Assembly: GCA_905221605.1 (NCBI GenBank)
Contig: CAJNDS010002695.1
Coordinates: 147,501 to 211,500 of the forward strand
Source: Symbiodinium natans
Lineage: Eukaryota > Sar > Dinophyceae > Suessiales > Symbiodiniaceae
Direction: 5' to 3'
DNA: 64,000 nucleotides
Below are positions 32,900 to 44,100 of the stretch, in pieces. Position 1 is the stretch's first letter, and every line of letters begins with the position of its first letter. Under the pieces are notes generated by a model. That model did not search any database, was not told where the DNA came from, and worked only from the letters and a program-made list of their open reading frames with translations. The translations under genes were made by a program, and so were the position numbers.

Positions 32900-35800
32900 G
32901 TTCTTTGCAAATCGCTGGTGAGACGCGCGGCGCAACTACAAGATTCCTTGTCAGTGAGGATAGCCTGCCCCCAATGAATATCAAGTACAAAAGCGCAGCG
33001 TCCAAGGAACGGCTCCAGTGACAAATTTACAAATTCACCGCGCCACCCTCGAAACTCCGGGCCAAAACAGGGCTAACTAAGGGGATGACATCGCGCAGCT
33101 CGAGGCGCTAGAAGAGAGTCGAAAAGCTCTGCCCCCTCTATCGGCGTTGAGTCCGTCACACCGTCCTTTTGCAAGTCGAGTAAGTTCCATCACTATGCAC
33201 TCAACACAAAGAAACAGTTACAGCCTGCAGTGCTCTCCACTCTCCACGACATCCAGTCGCAACAGCAGCGTTAACATCCGTGGTGGTGATGGCAGTGGTG
33301 GGGCTCCTTCTCCTCCTCCTCGTTGCTCGTGATGATCCAGCGTGCAAGGCTGCAACACATGCTGAAGCTGCTCAGGCTTCTAGGCTAGCAGGAACAGGAG
33401 TATATAGCGGAAGCATGAGCCCTAATTAACTACATAGCTCTGAACCCAAACGAGATCCGAGTATGGCACCCCGGGCTTGCTGGTTGTGAACTGGTTTTGA
33501 CAGAGTGCTTCCCAGGCCCCCGCTTCATCGATGCCGGAGTGTTCGCCCTCTTTTTCCCGCTCTTCGTGCTGACTGCAACGCCTGCTTGCTTGAGGGCCGA
33601 AGGACATTGCATCTGTGGCTTTGCGAAGTGGCCGCTGCTGGCACTGGGTTTCTTGCTTCTGCATCACTGACATTGCGGACACCTGCTTCTGATGTTTGTG
33701 TGTGACTTCGTCCCGGGCTGAAGGTTGCATTTCTCACCGGAGTGGCACGGATCAGTCTCTCGCATTCGTGTCATTCGCGTACCAGCGCGAAAGGCCACCA
33801 AAGCAGAGCCTAAAGCGCTGCAGCCCGGTGCTCGGTTCCACAAAGCATTGTAAACAAAGTCGCTTGCGCCCATGTCACGAGCCACCATGTTGCGAGGCAG
33901 ACTGAAGGGAGGATTAGAATGTCGGCAAGTAAGGATTGCGGGTCCCTGCTTTAAGGAGACGTCAACTGCTCAAAGGTTTCCACGGCAGGCGTTCCGCCAC
34001 AAATGGCACCCTGGGAGCGGTTTGGAGCCCGATGCGCCCAACGCTTTGGGACCTGAGGCTCTGCCCCACGTCCTTGCAGAGGCTGCCGCTCTTCATCGTT
34101 GTTCAGGCCGGAAACCACTGCAAGTCCTTTTAAGGCGCCCCAAAGAGTCCGGAGCTTCCAGAAGCCAAGAACCGAAGGAGCACCCTCCCCCCGCTCCACG
34201 CCCCGACCCTACTAAAACACTGGGGAAGTTGGGGCGGACAGTATTCTCACCCCATCGTTTAATACTTCGGTTCTGAAACTCTTCACCCGCCCCTTACACC
34301 ACTTCTGAGTTGAAGCAAGCGCCCAAACTAGTGTCACTAAACGGGTGCAGAAAGGGGACATCCCTTGGAGAACTGCCCCATTGCCGCTAGACTTCACAAG
34401 TTGCCTGCGCTCAGGGCGTCTCATGCTTCTTGGTCCGGCTCTTCGAGGGCCGGGCATCCCTGGTTCAGGATTCAGGATTTATTTTGGGGGGGGAGGCCTT
34501 CGGGGGTTTCAGGCGGTTTGGGTTTGGACGTCTTAGAGCTTCAGACTTTGGAGGCTTTTAAAATTAGAGGTTGGGAGTCACCCAGTGTGCGGCGCTGCGT
34601 CGCAACTTCTGGCTTCGTCGCCGGAGTCTGGAAAAAGAAGAAAGGGAGCCCGAAGTTCGGTCACTTGGTCTATCGACGCCAGGTAAAACTCGAAAAGAGG
34701 CCTCAAAAGCCAAGTGAGCCCGATGTCTCAAAGGTAGACACTGGGGAAAGGAAAGGACCTGTCCGAAGGCCGGCGAATGATTTAAAGTGCCGCAGGCCCA
34801 GACAGAGGCTGCCCGGCAGCCTTTCCAGTCAAGTGCGAGTGGGGATGTTTTGCGCTATGGTATCGTTGCAACTCAAGCGGCGTTGTATGACGTTGTCGGT
34901 TTCTCATGTGTTGCACGTACCGTAGTGGCCGCTACAGAAATGGGCAATTGCACAGCGAAGCTCCAAGTTGCAGCACAACGTAGTTTGACTGTTGCGCGGC
35001 AGTCAACCACAAGTACAGGAATGCATGATCGAAAAGCAATCTGACGGCCGAAAGCGTAGAACATTTGAACTTTGGAAGCTTTCATCCCTGTTGACATGAC
35101 TCATAAAGGGCCGGCACTCCAAAACTGTTCTTCCTTAGGCCCTTATGTTTTTTTGTACTACTTTCACAGTAGGTTTGTGCACTTGCGTTCATGCACTTCC
35201 TAGAACAGTGTTGGTTGGGGTCTGTCTGCTTAGGAGGCTTAGCTTGTGAAAGCTCTAGCAGCTGGCATACACAATGCAAGCCATCCCTATTCTCTTGGGG
35301 GGTGTCGCCCTTCCACTTGCAGAGTGGGCGGCGGCAGCATTGTGGGTACGTCTTGAGGTCTGCACGCAACATCGTGCAACCCCCAAGCCCAAGCTCCTCC
35401 TCAAGTCCCGGCAAACTGGAAGCACCAAAATGCCTGTTTGTGATAAAGATACCCCGCGAGAAGACTTCAACAACCGAGAGGTACCCACAGGCGCGCGGCG
35501 CGGAAGTTGTTGTTGCGATTTACAACTTGTAGAGAACCGGGTCTGAGGCTTTAGCAATTTCGAGCAGTTTCGCGGAGGGCGTGTTGGGATGTGTGGCACC
35601 AGCTACCGTAGGAGGGCTTCAGGACTTGGCAGCAAACAAGGCTTGCCGTAGTACCGTAGCTGCTCCAGAAGTTCAAGATGTAACCTATTTGAGTCTTCAG
35701 ATCAGTCGAGCTCCTAGGAGCTGCAGCACACTGTGCAGTATTGGGAATCTGCAGCCTGCGAGGTGAGAGTTGCATAGAAGGGGTACAGGAGCTCGGCAGG

Positions 35801-36470
35801 CCAGCAGAAAGAAAAGAGTCGAGCACTGCCAGGGCTCGGGGACGCTAAGGTGCTGAGGGTTTAGGGGCCTTTTGCTCCTTGAGGCACCTGCTTCATGACA
35901 AGGACTTGCTTGCTGGATCACACATAGAGGACATTTCGTGAGGTAGCAGTGCAAACGCGAAGAGAATTCCTACACTGAGACAGTGGGGCAGCTGTAGTGA
36001 GAGCCCGACGGAAGCGCCAAGCTGAGTTGCACCAGTGGCAACCCATGTAGAATAAACAGACAGCCAGGCATACGACACCCTGCTCCGTGATAGAGATTCG
36101 CAAGCTGCTGGCCATTGAAAAAAGGTTTTCACCTTCATCAGCCCCTTCACACCCAGACCCCAAAAAGCGAAGCCCTGTTCAGGAGCTTGGGTTTGGCTGA
36201 GGCTGCAAGGCTCAAGAAGCCCATAAACCATCAAAGCCTCAAACGGAGAGGCCCATGCAAGCCCTCCTTACATGCCTCTCCAAGACTTCGAACTACGCCC
36301 CCATGTATACCCTACAGCCCTAGCCCCTCTCAAGCCTAAACCCCAACGCAACGCAATGGAGGCGGTCCTTTTTGCCTGACTTTTAAGACCTTCCATGAGT
36401 GAGAATGGGAGTCGCCTCTCAGCTGGCCTGTTCTTCAAGGCAGGCTTGGAGGTTCCCAGCTTTGGGCCAC
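32900..36470. other. No confidently recognisable gene
   Basis: Overlapping open frames on both strands (largest 186 codons at 34365-34925). The only hint is the possible EI24 exon at 34080-34106. The remaining 3' end of the EI24-like gene should lie here or beyond. Confidence 0.4.
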
Positions 36471-36471
36471 T

Positions 36472-36547
36472 ATACCCATTGCCCCCTTAAAAATGCCCTT
36501 GATAGGGTTGATTATGGGGAGTATAGGGCCTAATAGCCCATCCTGGT
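36472..36547. repeat. Dispersed repeat, copy 2
   Basis: Second copy of the element at 28870-28952, in the same orientation. Confidence 0.75.
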
Positions 36548-37298
36548 TCCCAGCTGGGGGTAACTAGGGTTGGGCGCACGGGTCTCTCGGCAAGGTGGGG
36601 GAGAAGGTGGGAGGAACTTTGGTGTTGTTGGGGGGCGCAATTCTGGACTTTTAGGCTGTGACGGCTCGGAGCTTTGGCATTGGGCAACAGATACTTCTGA
36701 ACCCCAAAGAGGCCTTCATCTTGACGGCCTCCAGAGCAGCTAACTGGTGCGGCACCCTAGGAGGGCCTGGCTGAGCTTGTGGGTTCCTAAGCGCCTACTA
36801 AGAGTGGCTGAGGGTTTTCTTGGTGCTTTCAGCGAAGGGTATACGAGTCTGGAGGAGTATGCTCATCTCCCAGTGCTGGGATGTGGCACTCGCGTGCCTA
36901 CCGACCTAGCAAGAAAACAATGCCCCGAGGCCACCAATAGCTTCTCATAGATCCAGAGCTATCTGCTCTACCGAGGGTCGCGGTCTACCTCCAGTTGAAA
37001 AGTGCATGGGATAATGATGCGGAAGGCGCCAGATGGAGAGTGTGCACTGCGTCATGTTGCCAAAAAGCGAGGTCACTTATGCGCGAAACTGGCGAATGCT
37101 GCCTCCTGTCACATGTTCCGGTGGAGCGCAAACATCCCCAAAACCTTGTTCTACCCAAACTTGTACAGCCCTTTTGCAGATGGACAGCGCTTGGAGATCG
37201 TGTTTCTCCTGTCCGCTACCGGCATCCTCGTCTCGACCCTGTGTTGGCCAGGGGCCTCATGCTTTTTGCGAGACTTTGCTCCTTTAGCGGGTGTTTAA

Positions 37299-37331
37299 GG
37301 CCCCTAGGCCCTAAACCCTAAACCCTAAACC
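37299..37331 (-). repeat. CCCTAAA array upstream of a coding-like exon
   Basis: Three CCCTAAA copies, then CCTTTAG acting as a plausible acceptor. Confidence 0.9.
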
Positions 37332-37336
37332 TTTAG

Positions 37337-37440
37337 GGGTCAACGCGGGCAAGGGCGCCTCCTTTTGGGGAGGAAGCTTCCCAGCCCTCCCAGACTTGCT
37401 GACAAAGACTCCAAGAGGGTTCCGACTGTTGCCCGGGTGG
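37337..37440 (+). CDS. Coding-like exon, possibly cyclophilin-like
   Basis: After the CCCTAAA array and acceptor CCTTTAG the frame reads VNAGKGASFWGGSFPALPDL, then LTKTPRGFRLLPGW, with a GT donor at 37441. The pattern GKGxSxWGxxF, then RG about 15 residues on, resembles the central part of cyclophilin peptidyl-prolyl isomerases. The catalytic segments are not seen nearby, so this is only a suggestion. Confidence 0.4.
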
Positions 37441-37914
37441 GTTTGTTTTTAAGCCCGGAATTTTGGGTCACCAAATCCCTTGTGAAAAAGGGCTTCCCTT
37501 CATGTAGAACAACCCCCATGGGTTTCGGTTCGGCGTCCTGCCTTGCACTGGGCTTGTTCAATTATGGATGTCAAGCACACAGCAGACGAAGAGCCCACAG
37601 CATTCAGCTGGGGCTCCTGGCTACGAGCGGGTTTGTTCACCTTCACCATGAAGCCTGGCAAAGCTACCCCCTGAACCCCAAGGATCCTAAACCCAAAGCT
37701 GGGACAAAAGTACTTCAAACTCTCCACCTGCCCAACTTACGATACTTTGTGCAAGCTCCGCTGCACGACTGAGTTACCTCTCCCTGCGAACAGAGAAAAC
37801 GCGTCGGAACCCGAGTCCTGGGTTTTGAGACCCTTGAGAGTGGGTGTTCATGGCTTTGCGTTGAAGACTTCCAGACGTCCAAAGACTTTTGAAAACTTCA
37901 AAGGGTGTCCCTTT

Positions 37915-38070
37915 GTCTCTCCCCCCTCTCTCGCTCTCTCTGTGTCGTTCTCTCTCTCTCTCTCTCTTTCTGTATTTCTTTCTTTCCTTCCTTTCTTTAT
38001 TTTGTTCTTTTCTTTCTTTCTTTCTCTCTTTTTGTTCTCGCTCTATCTCTCTCTCTCTCTCTCTCTGTCT
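37915..38070 (+). repeat. CT-rich simple sequence
   Basis: Long pyrimidine tract of TCTC, CTTT and TTCT units. Open frames here (Leu/Ser/Phe-rich) are artefacts of composition. Confidence 0.9.
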
Positions 38071-38207
38071 TATTCTTGGAGGGTTTTCTGGACATGTGGT
38101 TTGGGTGCCTGCGTTTCCTGTTTTGAGGCTTTGAGAAGGATCCAGTTGAGATTTGTTGTCAATTGGGTTTGCTTGTTGGGAGAGAGTGGAATATGTTCTC
38201 TCGTTTG

Positions 38208-38259
38208 TGCGTGTGTGTGGGTGTGTGTGTGTGTGTGTGTGTGGGGGGGGGGGGGGGGT
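38208..38259 (+). repeat. (TG)n followed by poly-G
   Basis: About 12 TG units then 15 G residues. Confidence 0.9.
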
Positions 38260-38402
38260 GAGGGTGGTTCACTCTAGAAAGGGCGTGCTACTAAGTTAGA
38301 TTGTGGCTCTGTACCCATCATGAACCCGCTGCTTTCGGGCCAAGGTCGCTCAAGGTGCCCTGCCTTCGTCGTGGCGCTTGTCCAGGTGCCAAATTCATGT
38401 CG

Positions 38403-38513
38403 CCTTAAACCCCAAACCCTAAACCCCAAACCCCAAACCCCAAACCCTAAACCCTAAACCCTAAACCCTAAACCCTAAACCCTAAACCCTAAACCCTAAA
38501 CCCTAAACCCTAG
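38403..38513 (-). repeat. Large CCCTAAA array
   Basis: About 15 units, the first few CCCCAAA variants and the last nine or ten perfect CCCTAAA. Confidence 0.95.
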
Positions 38514-38934
38514 GCATGGATGGCTTTAGGATGTCAGGCTCAGGGAGGTGCAGTCTATGATCTGGGTCCTCAAATGGATGCAGCTCCCAAGCCTTCACCG
38601 TAAACTTGAGCCCAACGTATTGCTGCAGGATTTAGAGTTTAGGGTTTAAGTTTTCGAGTTTACGGTTCTTCCACTTGCTGAAGACCCCCGCCCAAAAAAG
38701 AAAAAGGAGCAAGAACATTCTTCCTTAGAAGGGCAATTTAGGGATTTCTTGTTTTCCTTTTTTTGCGGGGGTTTCTTCAGCAAATAAAATTTAAAGGACC
38801 TAGATTGCAGGTTGCAAGTCAGGGCCGAAACCAGGCAAGCGTGTCCAACTTCACCCAGCATTGCGCCACAGAGCGCCCTTTGCCTCCGAGAGCAGTGTTA
38901 TTCTAAAACCCCGAAACTCCTAGCAACCTCTGAG

Positions 38935-39055
38935 CCCGAAACACCAAAACCCCGTCAGCCCTACACCTAAACCCTAAGCCCGAAGCCCGAAACCCTAAGC
39001 CCGAAACCCTGAACCTTAAACCCTACACCCTAAACCCAAAGCCCGAAACCTTCAA
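38935..39055 (-). repeat. Degenerate CCCTAAA cluster
   Basis: Runs of AACCCTAAGCCCGAA and similar units, in CCCTAAA orientation. Confidence 0.8.
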
Positions 39056-39351
39056 GATCCTGAACTATGGCGGAGGTCGGTGCACTGCTAGAGTTGTCGC
39101 CGATCCCACTGTTGCGCTCTCAGGAGCCTCAGCGAGGGGTTTGGGGGCATTAGAGCGTCGTAGCGTTTGGGGCGTAAGCTGTTGGTTTTCAAGTCCGGGT
39201 GCTTGGGCGTTTTGGTGTCCAAGTCTTGGGGGTTCAGAAACATCAAAAGACCCATCAAAACACCTTAGGTCCTAAACCGTCACAAATAAAGCCCCGACCC
39301 TCAAACAAACAAAAGCACAAGTCACCCATGACGGTGAAATTTTGCAAGGAA

Positions 39352-39391
39352 CCCTACACCCTAAACCCTGAACCCTAAACCCTAAACCCCC
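39352..39391 (-). repeat. CCCTAAA array, left of a putative exon
   Basis: Four CCCTAAA-type copies followed by poly-C and CTAG. Confidence 0.9.
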
Positions 39392-39397
39392 CCCTAG

Positions 39398-39476
39398 GTG
39401 CCCCAGCTGGCGCAAGAAGCCAGCCCGGGTTCCCATAGCCCTGGAGATGGCGCAGCGCGCCGACGTCCTCCTGGGC
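39398..39476 (+). CDS. Coding-like exon between outward-facing telomere-type arrays
   Basis: Acceptor CCCCCTAG, GT donor at 39477. The preferred frame ends VPIALEMAQRADVLLGV. The ADVLLGV motif with a preceding acidic/Gln helix resembles the ADVLVGVHGAGL motif of GT61-type glycosyltransferases, but I found no HGAGL exon nearby, so this is weak. Another frame is also open. Confidence 0.3.
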
Positions 39477-39496
39477 GTGTGGTTGCTTTTTCTTTT

Positions 39497-39650
39497 TGGG
39501 TTTAGGGTTTAGGGTTTAGGCTTTAGGGTTTAGGGTTTAGGGTTTCGGGTTTAGGGTTTAGGGTTTAGGCAGGTTTCTAGGACTTGGGTTTAGGGTTTGT
39601 GGTTCAGGAATTAGGGTTTGAGATTGAGGGTTTAGGGTTTGGAGTTTGGG
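39497..39650 (+). repeat. Large TTTAGGG array, degenerate at its right end
   Basis: About ten copies at 39497-39568, with TTTAGGC and TTTCGGG variants, then scattered degenerate copies. Confidence 0.95.
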
Positions 39651-39700
39651 GTGTGGGAGGGGAATCAAGCACTTACCTTGTCACTTGCGGTACCAAAAGG

Positions 39701-39916
39701 GCATCCTTAAATCAACCTTCATTTGGGGCGTATAAGGTTTACAAGTTGCGGTACCCGAATTGATGGGTTTCTATAGGAAACTCTACTAGGTAACATGTGA
39801 AACAGGTGCTTGGAGGGTTGCCGAAAGGGATCCTTAAATCAACCTTCATTTGGGGCTTACAAGTTGCGGTACCCGAATTGATGGGGTTCTATAGGAGACT
39901 CTACTAGGTAACATGT
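39701..39916. repeat. Tandem duplication of a ~100-bp unit
   Basis: Copy 1 at 39701-39799 and copy 2 at about 39830-39916 share ATCCTTAAATCAACCTTC, AAGTTGCGGTACCCGAATTG and CTCTACTAGGTAACATGT. Copy 2 lacks about 10 nt (GTATAAGGTT region). The unit has no recognised function. Confidence 0.9.
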
Positions 39917-40017
39917 ATTGATTCTCGGGGGGCCGTTTCACGCTTGTGTCGTTACTGCTCGCGCGCAGTGCTTCCTGGTTCAAGTGTAGTTCGTGAATCT
40001 GCATTCCATGGAACATT

Positions 40018-40686
40018 GTGGCATTGCCAGAGAGTCTTGCATGTGAATGCCCCAGGCCTGCAACACCGTACTTAAGTCATCTGGATCTGAGGGGTACGTC
40101 GGATCGTAGCTTGGAGCTGGTCGCCGCTTTGGAATGGGGCTGGCCGATGGCTCAACTGCAAAGCTTGGGCATACATGTCCGTATGCTGCACATGTGCGAA
40201 TATTGCCCAGATCCCAGTCCCAGGCGCCAGGAACCACTCACACAGCGGAATCGATCGTCAAGATGCGGTACCCGACCTCAGAGCTGTGTTACAGTTGTTA
40301 CAAGATGTCCTGAACGAGTTCTGGAGCGCTCCATGTGCAGGGAGAGAAGGGTAGAGCATGCCGCTCCTCGCAGCATCCTGCTCAAAGCAGAACTGGATCT
40401 GTGCGGAAACTTGCACAGATTCATATCAGGGGTAGAGCCACGCGACCACAACGCGGCCCCACGGCAACCAGAGCCCTTGCTCTTGCGTTGGCCTCAAGAC
40501 TCCATCGTATTCCGTTTTGCTTGTCAATGTTCGCATTCTGTTTTGGTGATGCAGGGCACAGGGGCAACCGTGCCTTCATTCCACCTAAAGCTGCTAGTGC
40601 ACATTTGCACCTCACCGCCTCGACAAACCTTCGGAGCTTTGCAACCACTTCGAGACTCCAAGTCCAATACATACAAGAAGCCTTAG
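40018..40686 (+). CDS. Long open frame, weak leucine-rich character
   Basis: A 222-codon frame. Its first part (YLSHLDLRGTSDRSLELVAA, then LQSLGIH) loosely recalls a leucine-rich repeat. The rest is His/Cys/Arg-rich and looks non-coding. A 118-codon frame overlaps at 40335-40691. I treat only the first ~120 nt as possibly coding. Confidence 0.2.
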   Translation: MALPESLACECPRPATPYLSHLDLRGTSDRSLELVAALEWGWPMAQLQSLGIHVRMLHMCEYCPDPSPRRQEPLTQRNRSSRCGTRPQSCVTVVTRCPERVLERSMCRERRVEHAAPRSILLKAELDLCGNLHRFISGVEPRDHNAAPRQPEPLLLRWPQDSIVFRFACQCSHSVLVMQGTGATVPSFHLKLLVHICTSPPRQTFGALQPLRDSKSNTYKKP

Positions 40687-41719
40687 ATTAACGCAGGACC
40701 GTCATCAACGACCTTCAGGGAATCTTGTCAGGGTAGATGAAGAGGTGTGCTAAGATGTCGAAAACCGAACCCTCACCTGAAGTCGGCCAAGTTTGTGCCT
40801 ACACAAAGCCCATATTCCGGAACTGCAGGTCTTCTGAGCCATGTCGTGGTTCGTCAACACGACCCATCCGCTCCACACCAGCGAGCGCCTGACGGAGGCG
40901 TGCAAGCTTTCGGGAGGGGCACCTGAGTTGACAAATGACCACCGGCTGTAGCCGGCTGTAGGCTGTCTAGGTACCGATAATTCTGACCGTCAAACACCCG
41001 AGAGCCGCTCTCCAGCTGGGGAGGCCGTGAGAAAGATGGAAGTGCCTCAGCTGCACCCGCTTTGCAGATGTGCAACAGCAATCGCAGAGCACCAAGCCAA
41101 AGCAACTGCCAGGCGTCCCGGCCCCAAAGCTAACACAGAGTCTGGGCGTGCATCGCGCAGTCCCAGCCCTGAAGCATGGCAACATGAACTTGGCAGATGC
41201 CACCGAGAGTCAGAATCTTGAACAATTTGCTTACTGGAAAGCCCACCCCCGAGAGTACACTCTGTGACTGCGTGTTGGTTGGTACTCCTTGGATTTGTGG
41301 TGGGCTTTCCAAGGATCGTCCTTAGGTAGGGCCCTCTAAACAGGATACCTGGGATGGACCCTCCAGGAATCATTCGGGATGCTGGTTAGATTTGAATAGC
41401 TTATGGTAGCTTTCGTTGACATCTTGCCGTGCACATCGGAGCACTGCACCACAAAATCGTGCAATCAAGGAGAGGTCAATCACAATGACCCGAGGCCGGC
41501 ACGGTCAAACAATGCCTGGCGGCGGGCGCAGGCGTCAATGGGCCGATCAACCGCCAGGGGCAGACCATTCTGGATGTCTTCGCCGGGAGGCTCAGAAAAC
41601 GGAGGTGCAGAAGTCTTGAGGGTTGAAAGGGCTTAGCGGCTTAGCGCTTTTATCGGTATTGGCGACTTCGATGCTTCTGGGTCTAAGGACGGTTAGACAG
41701 TTAGAAGTCCAGAGTTCGG

Positions 41720-42155
41720 TTGAGTGCGACCCAGTTTCGCCGCTCATTCAATCTCCGCGAGGTGTTGGAGCATGCGGCAGCCATTGAGTCAGCCTTGGAA
41801 CACTCCGGTATCCTGGCTTGCACAACACCGGGTACTCGCAGCTTTCGAAGCCAAAGCCGGGTTTGCGGGACCGTGGGGCAACTGCAAAAGATAGTAATCC
41901 CTTGCAGGCCTTGCGGACCCCAAAAGACCCGCCCCCCCCAAAGCCGGACTCAGGCTCGCCCCAAGAAGTCACCAGACACTTCGTGGAGCAGCAAGAGGCA
42001 GCGTTCCAGGCACCCTGTTAGATGTCAAAGGACTGCTACGGCCCCCCCGCCCCCCCCAAGCAGTCTCACTCCCAGTCTCCGCAGGTGATGCGATCCCTTG
42101 TGGACAAGGGCGCCGTCTTGTCCGCCAACACAGCCATAATGAAGCCGGGTCTGAA
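41720..42155 (+). CDS. Three phase-consistent exons of an unknown protein
   Basis: Exons: about 41720-41831, 41966-42009 and 42085-42155. Readings are FNLREVLEHAAAIESALEHS...GILACTTP, then VTRHFVEQQEAAFQ, then VMRSLVDKGAVLSANTAIMK...PGL. The first intron (GT-AG, 134 nt) joins phase 1 to rebuild Glu. The second (GC-AG, 75 nt) is phase 0. A consensus GTGAGT donor follows 42155. The product is helical in character and I do not recognise it. It lies upstream of kinase-like exons on the same strand and could be part of the same protein. Confidence 0.5.
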
Positions 42156-42955
42156 GTGAGTCTGTGGAAGACTGGGAAGGCACCGAGCCAGCCGGTTCAA
42201 AGCACCCATGCCCTTTGCCGATATCATGCTCCTGCCTTCCCAGGATCCATAGAAGGGCTGCCTTGGGTTAATGGCTATAGTGAGCACGAGAGGATGAGTC
42301 TGAGAACCTCCTAAACTTTATTAATGCAGCAAATCATGATGCGACCCCATGATTCCTGTTCTTTGATGAAACTCGACATCACTTGCACAATTCACAACGA
42401 GCGACTTGGCCCTGGCTACAGAGGGAGAGGGTTGGTTCGCTGTCATTCGTGCATAAGGCTATGCAAAGATTTTAAACGAGCGACCTCACTGGTACCTTGA
42501 ACACCAAACGGCTAAGCGTAGACCGGTATGTTCCGGACCAATCGTTGCAGGTTCGGCCGCGTGCCGTGCAGGTTTGGGTCGCTGCTGTAGTTCCGATGTA
42601 GCTACGACCATGTCCCACAGATGCTCCTGAGAAAGACGGCTCGCAGCCCGGCACAGTGCCAGGTCGCCATTTGTAGTTTCACCCGTCAACGCAGAGTGGA
42701 AGGCGGAGCTTTCAACAAGGGCTTCCCTGAGCTGCCATGTCGTCACGACATCCTTGGGTTTGACCTGTCAATGCCCTTCCGGCAGGCTTCGGGAAATTAC
42801 CGGTAGGGGCCAACAACAGCCAGAAGTTCAAGTTTGACGGTGATGCCCCGTCTTATTCGAGCGCCACAAGAGAGCAGAGTGGCGCCAAGGCTTCCACTGG
42901 CTATGAAAGAGAACAAGCTGGAGCTTCTCCCTGAGGCTTACAGCTCAGTGTGCAG

Positions 42956-44100
42956 GTTTTGGGACTTTGGGCATGTAGTGCTTCTTATTATGCGGACAAA
43001 GGCCCCCCCGCCCCCCTGCCCATCGAGACACCGCGCGTCGTTTAAAGGATCGTAAAAGGTTTAGGGCATCGGAGTCGGGAACGTGCCCTGTCTCAGGGTT
43101 CTCCCGCAAAGCCGGGCCAATCTTCAGTGCAGAAGGGGACATACAGAGGTTCTACACTTCGCATGTGCAAATGATTGTTTTCGAACGCCAAGTACCGATT
43201 TTAGTTTTATATGTGTATATTACATATGTACTACAATTTGAACAATACGCCACCCACCTCGGCCGGGGCCAGAGGCGAGGCAACCCCAAACCGGACAGCG
43301 TGGGTGCGAAGGTGCTTTTAGGCTTCAGGGCTTGGGGAACAAGTCCCTGCACAGAGATGCGACAAGTTCTGCTTGAGAAAATGGAGTCCAGAGCTTTGCA
43401 GTCCATTCGAGCGGACGCAGAAGGCAGCGCATCGGCCCCAAAACCCAAACATGCAGGGTAGCGCCGGGGAGGCTGGGGGGGCTTGTTTCCCCATTCCAAA
43501 AACAAGTACCAAACAACGTGGACGCAGAAGGAAATGCAACCGCGCCCAAACAGCGGGGGGCGGAGGGGGGGGGGGGGGGAGGGGGAAAGAATCCCCTGGT
43601 CCTGATGCACCGGGGTACCGTCGTGTTGCTCCCCAGACACCTACGGCCCGAGGCCTATGCGGATTTATTTGTAAATCGAGCACAAAGCATTGCTTCTCAG
43701 TATGTATTAATGCCTGAAAGTAACCGCCGACCCTGCTGACAAGATGCAAGCACACCTAGTCAGGCCTGGGCAGTGTCAATCGGTTTTTTCCTTTGCTTGA
43801 CGAGTATAGTTTTCAACAGAAAGCCAAAATCATCAGAAGAGTACTCCATGATTCATTGATTGTTGTAAAACGATTTAGCCGCCATCGCAGTTTTTAGTCT
43901 TGCCGAAATAATTAATCAGTACGCCAGTTTTAATCATCGTGGCTGTTGCAGTCGCGGTTATGATTGCTTACCCATCACATGATCAATCAAGAAGAAGTGG
44001 CAACAAAACCGCAGCGCTTGCCTGAGGGTGAAGACGACTATGACTATCCACAACAGAAGCATTCGCTTATGATGACACGATGCTGGCAACCCAGCTCAGG
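42956..44100 (+). CDS. Tyrosine-kinase-like C-lobe, two exons
   Basis: Exon 42956-43001 (acceptor GTGTGCAG, GC donor) reads FWDFGHVVLLIMRTK, aligning with kinase subdomain IX 'W.FG..L.EI.T'. Exon 44015-44100 (acceptor AACCGCAG, GT donor) reads RLPEGEDDYDYPQQKHSLMM and TRCWQPSS, matching the tyrosine/TKL kinase signature R-L-P...P...H.LM..CW...P in subdomains X-XI. The second match is the stronger. The N-lobe, catalytic loop and DFG were not found upstream, so this may be a partial or divergent kinase. The expected Glu after the FG motif is replaced by Leu. Confidence 0.5.
43556..43585 (+). repeat. Poly-G rich tract
   Basis: G runs with single A interruptions inside the putative intron between the two kinase-like exons. 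Confidence 0.85.

Noticed and set aside
36747-36950. Possible methyltransferase motif (LPVLGCGTRVPTDLARK)
   Set aside because: It recalls the LxLGCGTG motif, but the next residues and neighbouring frames do not continue a methyltransferase fold, and no splice signals clearly frame it.
37747-38277. 176-codon Ser/Leu/Phe-rich frame resembling a membrane protein
   Set aside because: It is a CT simple-sequence tract read in frame, followed by (TG)n and poly-G.
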